64,000 nt of DNA, taken from Planctomycetota bacterium (GTDB lineage Bacteria > Planctomycetota > UBA1135 > GCA-002686595). Within the stretch, counting starts at the first letter, position 1, and each line of letters begins with the position of its first letter. Under the pieces are notes generated by a model that worked only from the letters and a program-made list of their open reading frames with translations, was not told the origin of the DNA and did no database searches. A program made the position numbers and the translations under genes. Below, in pieces: positions 53,860 through 63,101 of this stretch. The DNA lies in NCBI GenBank assembly GCA_016709875.1, contig JADJLZ010000001.1:186001-250000 (forward strand), written 5' to 3'.

Positions 53860-54495
53860 CTACTTCCCGCGCTTCACCCGTGCGAAGGCCCAGTCTGTGC
53901 CCAACCCCGCTTTGTAGGCCGAGTGGATCCAGAGCATCGCCAGCGGCTCGAGCCAGCGCGAGCTGGAGAGGTGTCCCGCGTCCACCGCCTCGAAACCCGC
54001 GTCCTCGACGAGCGTCGCGACCGTCTCGCGCCAGGCCTCGTCGTTCCCGCAGTAGAACATCACGGGCTTCACGTCGAACTCGGTCGCTCGCGCCATGTTC
54101 TCCGCGCCGGTCGTGTTGAAGGCCTTGAACACCGGCGCGCCGCACCACTGCGCAACCTGCTCGCCGCCTGAGGTGCCGCCGGAGACCGAGAGGCCCGAGA
54201 GATCGGGCGCGAGCGGGTTGGTGCAGTCGATCACGAGCTTGCCCGCGAGCTTGCCGCAGCTCTCGAGCGTCTCGCGCGCCGCCGGCCAGGGAGTCGCCAG
54301 CACGACGATCTCCGCGTCCGCGCAGGCGCGCGCGAGCGTCGCGGCCTTGGCGCGCTTGCCGAGCGTGGCGACGAGGTCCTGCACCTTGACGCTCGCAGGC
54401 TCGCGCGTGCCGAACACGATTTCGTGGCCCTTGCGGGTCCAGACGCTCGCGAGCGCTCCGCCGACGTTGCCCGTTCCGAGGATGGCGATCTTCAT
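53860..54495 (-). CDS. NADPH-dependent F420 reductase-like dehydrogenase
   Basis: 211 residues. The Rossmann fold starts at once (MKIAILGTGNVGGALASVW, GxGxxG). A dinucleotide-binding 'FGTREP' follows, then 'VVLATPWPAARETLE', 'LVIDCTNPLAPDLSGLSV' and 'VFKAFNTTGAENM'. These blocks are typical of the F420-dependent NADP oxidoreductase family, whose bacterial members are mostly NADP-linked reductases of unknown substrate. Whether this organism makes F420 cannot be told here. It lies 24 bases beyond the biotin carboxylase start, upstream on the same strand. Confidence 0.8.
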   Translation of the reverse strand: MKIAILGTGNVGGALASVWTRKGHEIVFGTREPASVKVQDLVATLGKRAKAATLARACADAEIVVLATPWPAARETLESCGKLAGKLVIDCTNPLAPDLSGLSVSGGTSGGEQVAQWCGAPVFKAFNTTGAENMARATEFDVKPVMFYCGNDEAWRETVATLVEDAGFEAVDAGHLSSSRWLEPLAMLWIHSAYKAGLGTDWAFARVKRGK

Positions 54496-54548
54496 GCGAG
54501 TGGCTCCAGGGGATTGAACTCGAAGGATAGCGCGCGCGGCGCGCCCGC

Positions 54549-55331
54549 TCACCCGAATTGCACGCTGCGCTTCGTGAGCGAGCCGAGCCACCAGCCTTCG
54601 ATCGAAAAAGTCGGCTCTTCGGTCTCCCCTGCCGCGCCGAGCGTCACGAAGAGCGGCATGAAGTGCTCGTGCGTGGGCAGCGACTCGCGCACGCCCGGGG
54701 CCTTGGCACGGTAGTCGAAGAGCGCATCGAGGTCGCCGCGGCGCAGCGCATCCGCGGTCCACTCGTCGAAGTCGGAGGCCCAGCGCGGCGGCGGCGCCTG
54801 CCCCTCCCAGTCGATCGCGCGCAGGTTGTGCGTGAGGAATCCGCTGCCGACGATCAGCACGCCCTCGTCGCGCAACGGCGCGAGCGCGCGGCCGAGCGCG
54901 AAGAGCGTGCGCGGATCGAGCCTGGGCAGCGAGAGCTGCAGCACCGGCACGTCGCTCTCGGGATACATCGGCACGAGCGGCACCCACGCGCCGTGGTCGA
55001 GGCCGCGCTGCGAGTCCGCGCTCGGGATGCGCGCGGCGGAGCACAGCGCACGCACGCGCGCAGCGAGCTCGGGTGCGGGCGGCGCGGGGTACTGAACCTG
55101 GTAGTACTTCTCGTCGAAGCCGTAGAAGTCGTAGACGAGCGGCACGGGCGTCGTCGCCGAGAGCGCCGCGGGCGCTTCCTCCCAGTGCGCCGAGAGCATC
55201 AGGATCGAGCGCGGCCGCGGCAGCGCGCGGCCCCACGCCGCGAGCTCGCGCATCCACAGCGCGTCGTCGAGCAGGAGTGGCGCGCCGTGGGCGAGGAAGA
55301 TCGCGGGATGTCGAGATGCGGGTCCGGGCAT
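54549..55331 (-). CDS. LigB-type class III extradiol dioxygenase (YgiD-like)
   Basis: 260 residues. Metal ligands are expected in AIFLAHGAPLLL (His15), 'LMLSAHWEE' (His48), 'GLDHGAWVPL' and 'THEHFMPLFV'. All are conserved in the 4,5-DOPA-extradiol-dioxygenase family (Zn/Fe). 'LIVGSGFLTHNLR' is another hallmark. Members cleave catechol-like rings or act on related phenolics; the substrate here is unknown. It sits between the F420-reductase-like gene and the histidine kinase gene on the same strand. Confidence 0.88.
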   Translation of the reverse strand: MPGPASRHPAIFLAHGAPLLLDDALWMRELAAWGRALPRPRSILMLSAHWEEAPAALSATTPVPLVYDFYGFDEKYYQVQYPAPPAPELAARVRALCSAARIPSADSQRGLDHGAWVPLVPMYPESDVPVLQLSLPRLDPRTLFALGRALAPLRDEGVLIVGSGFLTHNLRAIDWEGQAPPPRWASDFDEWTADALRRGDLDALFDYRAKAPGVRESLPTHEHFMPLFVTLGAAGETEEPTFSIEGWWLGSLTKRSVQFG

Positions 55332-55376
55332 GGCTGGGCAGCAGAGACTAGCCTAGCCGCCGCCCGCCCCAGCCAC

Positions 55377-56474
55377 TCAGGCCCCTCGTGCCAGCGCCGC
55401 GACGAAACGCTCGGTTGCAACCTTCTCGCGCACGGGCAGCGTGAAGTGGAACGTTGCCCCCGCCCCCGGGCGCGAATCGACGCCGATGCGACCGCCGTGC
55501 AGCTCGACGATCTGCTGCGCGATCGCGAGGCCGAGGCCTGTGCCCTCGACGTGCTTGCCGGGCTCCTGCGCGAGCTGGGTGAAGCCGTGAAAGACACGTT
55601 CCAGGTCCTCGGCGGGGATGCCCGGGCCCTGGTCGGCGACCTCGACGCGCACGTGACCGTCGAGCCTCGCGACGCGCACGCGGATCGCGCCGTGATCGCA
55701 GAACTTGACCGCGTTGCTGAGCAGGTTGCCGAGCACCTGCGCGATCTTGTCGCGGTCGCAGGCGACCTGCGGCAGCTTCGGTGCGAGCTCCAGCGCGAGC
55801 GAGAGGCCCTTCTTGCGCGCGGGGAGCTCGAACTCCTCCAGCGCCTGGCGCGCGAGCCGGCCGATGTCGGCGTTCTCGATCTCGACGTACATGCGCCGCG
55901 CCTCGAGCTTCTGGAAGGTCAGCACCTGGTCGAGCAGCCGCGCGAGGCGGTCGACGTTGCGCTTGGCCGTGCGCAGGTGCGTCTGCTGCTGCGCGTTGAG
56001 CTCGCCGCAGCTCCCGTCCGCGACGATGTCGATGCCCTCCTTGATGCACGAGAGCGGCGTGCGCAGCTCGTGGCTGACCATCGAGGTCAGCTCCGACTTG
56101 ATGTCCATCAGCTCGACCAGGCGCTGCTCTGTGCGGCGGCGCGCGGCGAGCGCCCAGGCCGTGAGCAGGAAGAAGGCCAGGCTCACGATCGCGTTCCAGG
56201 GCGGAACGATCGGGCTGCTGTAGGGATGTCCGCCGTAGAGATCGGCGAGCAGCCACGCCGACGCGCCGAGCAGCGCCAGGGCGTAGCCCGTGCGCGAACC
56301 GACGAACCAGGCGCCGAGCGCGATCGGCACGAGGTAGAAGATCGTGATCGCGATCTCCGTGCCGCTCCAGTAGTCGATCGCGCCGATCAGCGCGACGAGC
56401 ATGACCGAGCCCGCGCCGATCAGCGCACGCGAACGCGCCGAGCTGCGCGGCTGCGCCTCAGTCCAGACCGGCAT
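55377..56474 (-). CDS. membrane sensor histidine kinase
   Basis: 365 residues. Four TM helices occupy residues 17-110 with short loops and no large periplasmic sensor. The HisKA box is SMVSHELRTPLSCIKEG (His135). The ATPase domain shows the N box 'NLLSNAVKFCDHG', G1 'VADQGPGIP' and G2 'GTGLGLAIAQQI'. The start overlaps the response regulator stop by 17 bases, so the two genes are cotranscribed. The likely stimulus is membrane-linked because the sensor is within the bilayer. The target genes are unknown; the neighbours are the propionyl-CoA carboxylase genes. Confidence 0.92.
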   Translation of the reverse strand: MPVWTEAQPRSSARSRALIGAGSVMLVALIGAIDYWSGTEIAITIFYLVPIALGAWFVGSRTGYALALLGASAWLLADLYGGHPYSSPIVPPWNAIVSLAFFLLTAWALAARRRTEQRLVELMDIKSELTSMVSHELRTPLSCIKEGIDIVADGSCGELNAQQQTHLRTAKRNVDRLARLLDQVLTFQKLEARRMYVEIENADIGRLARQALEEFELPARKKGLSLALELAPKLPQVACDRDKIAQVLGNLLSNAVKFCDHGAIRVRVARLDGHVRVEVADQGPGIPAEDLERVFHGFTQLAQEPGKHVEGTGLGLAIAQQIVELHGGRIGVDSRPGAGATFHFTLPVREKVATERFVAALARGA

Positions 56475-56856
56475 CGCGCAGCAGCTTCTCGACCGTGCCG
56501 AGCAGCTCGGCTGCGTCGTAGGGCTTGGTCATGTACGCGTCTGCGCCAGCACCGAAGCCGTAGAGCTTGTCCGTCGCCCGGCTCTTCGCCGTGAGCATCA
56601 AGATCGGAACCATGCACGAGTGGTACACGCGGCGCAGGTGCTCGCTGACCGCGTAGCCGTCGATGTCGGGCAGCATCAGGTCGAGGATCACGAGATCCGG
56701 GCGCAGCACCTCCGCGTGCTCGACCGCCTTGCGGCCTTCGTGCTCGATCTCGACGACGTAGCCGCTCGATTCCAAGCGCGCCTTGAGCAGGCCCGCGACG
56801 TCGGGCTCATCCTCGACGACGAGGATGCGTCTGCCCTTGTTGCTGTGAGAAACCAT
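56458..56856 (-). CDS. single-domain (CheY-like) response regulator
   Basis: 132 residues with only a receiver domain. It has the acidic pair E15-D16 (VVEDEPDV), the phosphoacceptor D59 (LVILDLMLPD), T/S in 'LMLTAKS' and the conserved Lys in 'YMTKPYD'. No DNA-binding output domain is present, so it must act through protein partners or pass phosphate on. It is the first gene of the pair with the histidine kinase and lies 90 bases downstream of the carboxyltransferase gene. Confidence 0.92.
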   Translation of the reverse strand: MVSHSNKGRRILVVEDEPDVAGLLKARLESSGYVVEIEHEGRKAVEHAEVLRPDLVILDLMLPDIDGYAVSEHLRRVYHSCMVPILMLTAKSRATDKLYGFGAGADAYMTKPYDAAELLGTVEKLLRDAGLD

Positions 56857-56946
56857 GGTCCGCGTCCCCCATTCGTTCGGCGCGCGTGTACGCAGCGCGC
56901 TCGGGAGGTGAGAAGAGGAACCGGTGGTTTCGTCGCGAGAAGGGCG

Positions 56947-58551
<1,605 letters not shown>

Positions 58552-58563
58552 GGTGGATGCGTC

Positions 58564-58588
58564 AAAAAACCAGGCGGGCTGGTTTTTT
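58564..58588 (-). terminator. near-palindromic A/T-flanked hairpin, copy 1
   Basis: AAAAAACCAG-GCGGG-CTGGTTTTTT is a perfect 10-bp stem with a 5-base loop and T-runs on both sides, so it could terminate in either direction. It starts 5 bases after the zinc-ribbon gene stop and ends 13 bases before the pccB start. It is almost identical to the hairpin at 58849-58873. Confidence 0.75.
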
Positions 58589-58592
58589 CACA

Positions 58593-58814
58593 CTAGCGCG
58601 CGTACTCCTGCAGCAGGCCGCAGCTCGGGCAGCGGTAGGCGATCACACGGCGTTTGCGCTTGTTCTTGGTCTTGAGGCCGATGAAGAAGCTCGGTTCGGG
58701 CTTGCCCTCGAGCCACTCCTGGGGGACGGGACGGTTGCCGTGCCCGCGGTCGAGCAGCAGGCCCTCCTCCATCTCCTCCTTGCAGTTGGGACAGATGTGA
58801 TCGGATCGAGCCAT
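58593..58814 (-). CDS. small zinc-ribbon protein (DUF6487-like)
   Basis: 73 residues, starting MARSDHICPNCKEEMEEGLL. Two CxxC pairs (CPNC at 8-11, CPSC at 62-65) flank a central acidic and basic stretch with 'EWLEGKPEPSFF'. This is the layout of the small PF20097-type zinc ribbons. It is bracketed by two near-identical hairpins and lies between the epimerase and pccB genes. Its role is unknown. Confidence 0.75.
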   Translation of the reverse strand: MARSDHICPNCKEEMEEGLLLDRGHGNRPVPQEWLEGKPEPSFFIGLKTKNKRKRRVIAYRCPSCGLLQEYAR

Positions 58815-58848
58815 AGGCAGGTGTTGCGTGTGGGGCGGGGCGGGTGTC

Positions 58849-58873
58849 AAAAAACCAGGCGGGGTGGTTTTTT
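58849..58873 (-). terminator. near-palindromic A/T-flanked hairpin, copy 2
   Basis: AAAAAACCA-GGCGGGG-TGGTTTTTT is a 9-bp stem with T-runs on both sides. It begins within the stop codon of the epimerase gene and ends 34 bases before the zinc-ribbon start. It differs from copy 1 by one base in the arms. Confidence 0.75.
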
Positions 58874-59307
58874 CACGAGTGGGGGTCTTCGACGAGTTCC
58901 ATGAGCACGCCGCCGGTGGATTTGGGGTGCACGAAGGCGACGGTCGTGCCGTGCGAGCCGGGTTTGGGCGTGTCGTCGATGAGCTGGAGGCCGGCCTGCT
59001 TGAGGGTGGCGATGGCCTTGGCGCAGTTCTCGACGCGCCAGGCGAGGTGGTGGATGCCCGGGCCGCGCTTGGCGAGGAAGTTCGTGATCGGCGAGTCCGC
59101 GGCGGCGGGCTCGACGAGCTCGATGCGCTGCGTGTCGGAGAAGAGCACGAGCACATTGACCTTCTGGCCGGGCACGAACTCGACCGGCAGCGCGCGCATG
59201 CCGAGCGCGGTTTCGTAGATCGCGCGAGCGTCGGCGAGGCTCGGGACGGCGATCGCGACGTGGTGCAGGCCGCGCGTCACGCCGCGCAGCGCGTGCGGGG
59301 CGTCCAT
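58873..59307 (-). CDS. mce: methylmalonyl-CoA epimerase
   Basis: 144 residues with a vicinal-oxygen-chelate fold. Metal ligands are expected at H16 (GLHHVAIAV), H87 (GPGIHHLAWRV) and E137 (GVLMELVED). 'FVHPKSTGGVL' is a family hallmark. It interconverts the 2R and 2S forms of methylmalonyl-CoA between the carboxylase and the mutase. The start overlaps the mutase stop (TGATG), so the pair is coupled. Confidence 0.93.
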   Translation of the reverse strand: MDAPHALRGVTRGLHHVAIAVPSLADARAIYETALGMRALPVEFVPGQKVNVLVLFSDTQRIELVEPAAADSPITNFLAKRGPGIHHLAWRVENCAKAIATLKQAGLQLIDDTPKPGSHGTTVAFVHPKSTGGVLMELVEDPHS

Positions 59308-60947
59308 CAGAGCACCTCCGGAGGCTGGTAGCGCCCGAAGGCTGTTTCGAGCGTGGTGCAGATCTCGCCCAGCGTCGTGTAGCACGAGACGGCGGCGAGG
59401 ATCGGATCGACGAGGTTCGTGCGCGGCGCGCGCGCCGCCTCCCCCACCGCGCGCAGCGCGCCTTCGACCTTCGCGGGGTCGCGCGTGCGGCGGATTTCGG
59501 CGAGATCGGCGAGCACCTCGGCGCGTGCGTCGGCGCTCGCTTTCTGGATCCGGGCCGGCGCCTCGGCGACTTGGAACTGGTTCACACCGACGACGACGCG
59601 CTCGCCGCTCTCGACCGCGCGCTGCCAGGCCATGGCGCTCTTGTGGATCTCGCGCTGGACGAAACCGGATTCGATCGCCTGCACGGCGCCGCCGCGGCGC
59701 TCGACCTCGGCCATCAACTCGAGCGCGCGCGCCTCGATCTCGTCGGTCAGCGCCTCGACGAAGGGCGCGCCGCCGAGCGGGTCGATCACGTCGGCGACGC
59801 CCGACTCGTGGGCCAGGATCTGCTGCGTGCGCAGCGCGAGACGCGCGCTCTCGGCGGTGGGCAACGAGAGCGCCTCGTCGCGGCCGTTGGTGTGCAGCGA
59901 CTGCGTGCCGCCGAGCACGGCCGCAAGCGCCTGCAGCGTGACGCGCACGACGTTGTTGTCGGGCTGCTGGCTCGTGAGCATCGAGCCGGCGGTCTGCGTG
60001 TGGAAGCGCAGCATCCAGCTCTTCTCTTCCTTGGCGCCGAACTCCTCGCGCATGATGCGCGCCCACATGCGGCGCGCGGCGCGGAACTTGGCGACCTCCT
60101 CGAAGAGGTCGTTGTGCGCGTTGAAGAAGAACGACAGGCGCGGGCCGAACTCGTCGAGCACCTGGCCCGCGGCGAGCGCCGCCTTCACGTAGGCGCGGCC
60201 GTTGGCGAGCGTGAAGGCCAGCTCCTGCACCGCGGTCGAGCCCGCCTCGCGGATGTGGTAGCCCGAGATCGAGATCGTGTTCCACTGCGGCACCCGCGCG
60301 GCGGCGAAGCCCATCAGGTCGGTCACCAGACGCATCGAAGGTCCGGCCGGGAAGCGGTAGTTCCCGCGCGCGGCGTACTCCTTCAGGATGTCGTTCTGCA
60401 CCGTGCCGCGCAGCTTCTCGAGCGGCACGCCCTGCTTCGTGGCGAGCGCGCAGTACAGCGCGAGCAGGATCGGCGCCGTCGCGTTGATCGTCATCGAGGT
60501 CGAGACCTCGCCCAGCGGGATCTTCTCGAACAGTCGCTCGAGGTCGCGCAGGCTGTTGACCGGCACGCCCACGAGGCCGACCTCGTCGCAGGCGAGCGCG
60601 TGGTCGGAGTCGTAGCCGATCTGCGTCGGCAGGTCGAAGGCGGTCGAGAGACCGGTCTGCCCGCTCTCGAGCAAGAGGTGGAAGCGGCGGTTCGTCTCGC
60701 GCGCGCTCGAGAAGCCCGCGTACTGGCGCATGGTCCAGAACTGGCCGCGGTACATGCTCGGCCGCACGCCGCGCGTGTAGGGAAACTCGCCCGGGAAGCC
60801 GCCGTCGGGGGCCGTGCCGTAGAGCGGATCGAGACCGATTCCCGAGCTGGTCTGGAAGCGCTCCTTGCGCTCGGGGAAACGCGCGCGCGCGCGGGCGTAA
60901 GGCCCTTTCTCCCAGGCCTCCAGCCCTTCGCTGCTGCGTTCGCTCAT
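59307..60947 (-). CDS. methylmalonyl-CoA mutase, catalytic (large) subunit only
   Basis: 546 residues from the ATG at 60947 (MSERSSEGLEAWEKGPYARA). The TIM-barrel substrate domain is clear: 'GFSSARETNRRFHLLLESGQTGLSTAFDLPTQIGYDSDH', 'VSTSMTINATAPILLALY', 'GTVQNDILKEY', 'ISISGYHIREAGSTAVQELAF' and 'QSLHTNGRDEALSLPTAESARLALRTQQIL'. It stops where a B12-binding domain would follow in fused enzymes. It therefore needs a separate cobalamin-binding subunit, which is not in this window. It converts methylmalonyl-CoA to succinyl-CoA. Confidence 0.93.
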   Translation of the reverse strand: MSERSSEGLEAWEKGPYARARARFPERKERFQTSSGIGLDPLYGTAPDGGFPGEFPYTRGVRPSMYRGQFWTMRQYAGFSSARETNRRFHLLLESGQTGLSTAFDLPTQIGYDSDHALACDEVGLVGVPVNSLRDLERLFEKIPLGEVSTSMTINATAPILLALYCALATKQGVPLEKLRGTVQNDILKEYAARGNYRFPAGPSMRLVTDLMGFAAARVPQWNTISISGYHIREAGSTAVQELAFTLANGRAYVKAALAAGQVLDEFGPRLSFFFNAHNDLFEEVAKFRAARRMWARIMREEFGAKEEKSWMLRFHTQTAGSMLTSQQPDNNVVRVTLQALAAVLGGTQSLHTNGRDEALSLPTAESARLALRTQQILAHESGVADVIDPLGGAPFVEALTDEIEARALELMAEVERRGGAVQAIESGFVQREIHKSAMAWQRAVESGERVVVGVNQFQVAEAPARIQKASADARAEVLADLAEIRRTRDPAKVEGALRAVGEAARAPRTNLVDPILAAVSCYTTLGEICTTLETAFGRYQPPEVL

Positions 60948-61054
60948 GATCGAGGATCGCCGCGAGCGCGGCGTTGGACGATTGTAGGGCCGGGCCGAAG
61001 CCGCGGCAAACCGGGTGGAGTCCACGCCGGGGTCCGCATAGGCTGCGCTCCCAG

Positions 61055-62986
61055 ATGCCGAACCCGGAAGGAGACGCGCCGCGGCCGCTCGCGCAGCGCA
61101 CGCTGCTCGCCCTGCTGCTCGGGGTCGCGGGCCTCGCGCTCGCGGGCCTTGACCTGCGGCCGCAGGCGCGAGTCGACGGCGCGTGGATGGTCTGGAGCTT
61201 CTGGGGCCGGCCCGCGGAGTGGATCCACGCGTCCATGCCCGCCGAGCCCTTCGCCACGCGCGCGGTCGAGCTCATGCCGCTGCTCGTACTCGGCGCGTTG
61301 CTGCTCGCGGCGCTCGGCGGCTGGCTCGTCGCGCGCGCGCTGCGCGCTCCGGGAGAGCACACTCCAGGTCGCCTCTTCACGCTCGGCTGCATGCTCGCCT
61401 GCGCGCTCGCGCTCGATCCCTGGGTGGTGGTCTTCGTCGCGCAGCGCCAGTCCTTCTCGGCGCCGCGCTACCTCGCCATCGGCGACCTGTTCCGCGCGCT
61501 CGGGATCGGCCTCTTCGCGCTGGCGCTGCTCGCGCGCCTGCCGCGCGCGCCGCGCGAACTCGCCCCGAATCCAGGCACGGCGCGCGGCGGCTTGCCGCTG
61601 GCGCTGGCGATGCTGTGCGCCTTCGCGCTGCCGACGCTGGTCCTGCCCTTCGAGGGCGAGGGCCCGCAGCTCACCAACGACGAGCAGGCCTACCTGTTCC
61701 AGGCCGAGCTCTTCGCGCGCGGCGAGATGGCCGATCAGCTCGGTCCGCTGGCGGATTTCTTCCCCTCGGCGCAGACGCAGATCGAGGCGGGGCGGATCTT
61801 CTCGAAGTACCCGCCCGGCCACTCCGCCGTGCTCGCGCCGGGCGTGCTCGCGGGCTGGCCGTTGCTCGTGCCGCGCCTCCTCGCCGCGCTCTCGGTGCTG
61901 CTCGTGTGGAGCCTCGCGCGGCGTTTTGGCCTCGCGCGACCGGTGCTCGCGGCCTGGATGTTCGCGCTCTCGCCGGCGCTGCTCGGGCTCGAATCGCTGG
62001 CGCTGTCGCAAGGCACCTCGCTGCCGCTGACGCTGCTCTTCACTTGGTGCGCGCTGGAGGCCCTCGACCGCGTCCCGACGCGGCGCGCCGCGGCACTCGG
62101 CTTCGCGGCGCTGGCAGGACTCTCGATCTCGATCGCGTTCAGTGCGCGGCCCGTGACCGCGATCGCGATCGCCTTGCCGGTCGCGCTGCTCGTGCTGCGC
62201 GAGCGCCCGCGCGGCTGGCTGAAGCTCGCGGGTTGCGCGCTGCTCGCGGCGCTGCCCGCGGCGATCTTCTTCCTCTGCGTCAACCATGCGCTGACCGGTG
62301 CGGCGCTCCAGACCGCCTACGGCCGCTTCAACGAGGCCGCGAACTCGCGCTTTGGTGCGGTCGCGCCCGCGCAGGCGCTCTCGATCGCCGCCTTCAACCT
62401 CGGACGGCTCTCGTTCTGGGTGCACGGCGTCGCGCCGGGCTTGCTGCTCGCCGCCTGCGGCCTCGCGCGCCGGCCCTGGCCCCGGCGCGGCTGGCTGCTC
62501 GCGGCGCTGCCCGCGTCGCTCTTCGCGCTCTACGTGTTGCATCCGTTCCAGGGCATCCCTTGGTGCGGACCGGTGTACCTCGCCTCGAGCCTGCCCGCGC
62601 TCGCGCTGCTCTCCGCCCGCGGACTCGAGCTCGTCGAGGAGCGCCGCGGGACGCTCGCGCTGCGCGTGCTCGCCTGCGCGGGCCTCGCCGGGAGCGCGTG
62701 GCTCCTGCAGCAGCACTTCTCGCTCGCGCGCGAAGAGCTCGAGTTGCGCAATGCGCCGCGCCTGGCGGCACGCGCCGCGGGGATCGAGCGTGGTATCGTG
62801 TTCGTCAAGCTCGAGAACGCCTACGCGCGCAGCCGCTTCGCGCTGCCGCCCTTCGAGAAAGGCGACGCGCTGGTCTTCGCGCGCGACCTCGGGGCCCGCG
62901 ACGGCGAGCTCGTGCACGCGCTCGGAGGAGTCGAGTCCTGGATCTACGACCCCGTCGAGCGGACGCTGCTGCGCCGCCCGGAGTAG
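61055..62986 (+). CDS. polytopic membrane glycosyltransferase, GT39-like
   Basis: 643 residues from the ATG at 61055. The N-terminus has TM helices, and a loop contains 'GPQLTNDEQAYLFQAELFARG', where the D-E pair matches the catalytic loop of ArnT/PMT enzymes. 'GRIFSKYPPGHSAVL' resembles the second outer loop. About twelve TM segments and a soluble C-terminal domain (about 560-643) follow. It diverges from the mutase gene with 107 bases between them. The acceptor and sugar are unknown. Confidence 0.78.
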   Translation: MPNPEGDAPRPLAQRTLLALLLGVAGLALAGLDLRPQARVDGAWMVWSFWGRPAEWIHASMPAEPFATRAVELMPLLVLGALLLAALGGWLVARALRAPGEHTPGRLFTLGCMLACALALDPWVVVFVAQRQSFSAPRYLAIGDLFRALGIGLFALALLARLPRAPRELAPNPGTARGGLPLALAMLCAFALPTLVLPFEGEGPQLTNDEQAYLFQAELFARGEMADQLGPLADFFPSAQTQIEAGRIFSKYPPGHSAVLAPGVLAGWPLLVPRLLAALSVLLVWSLARRFGLARPVLAAWMFALSPALLGLESLALSQGTSLPLTLLFTWCALEALDRVPTRRAAALGFAALAGLSISIAFSARPVTAIAIALPVALLVLRERPRGWLKLAGCALLAALPAAIFFLCVNHALTGAALQTAYGRFNEAANSRFGAVAPAQALSIAAFNLGRLSFWVHGVAPGLLLAACGLARRPWPRRGWLLAALPASLFALYVLHPFQGIPWCGPVYLASSLPALALLSARGLELVEERRGTLALRVLACAGLAGSAWLLQQHFSLAREELELRNAPRLAARAAGIERGIVFVKLENAYARSRFALPPFEKGDALVFARDLGARDGELVHALGGVESWIYDPVERTLLRRPE

Positions 62987-63101
62987 GGATTTTCATAGAA
63001 GATGCGCGCCCGCGCGGCGAAGTCTTCGCCCGCGGCCGCTTGGATGGGAGAATCCGGCGCTGCGCCCCCCCCTCCGCGACGTTCGTCGAAGGAACGTGAC
63101 C

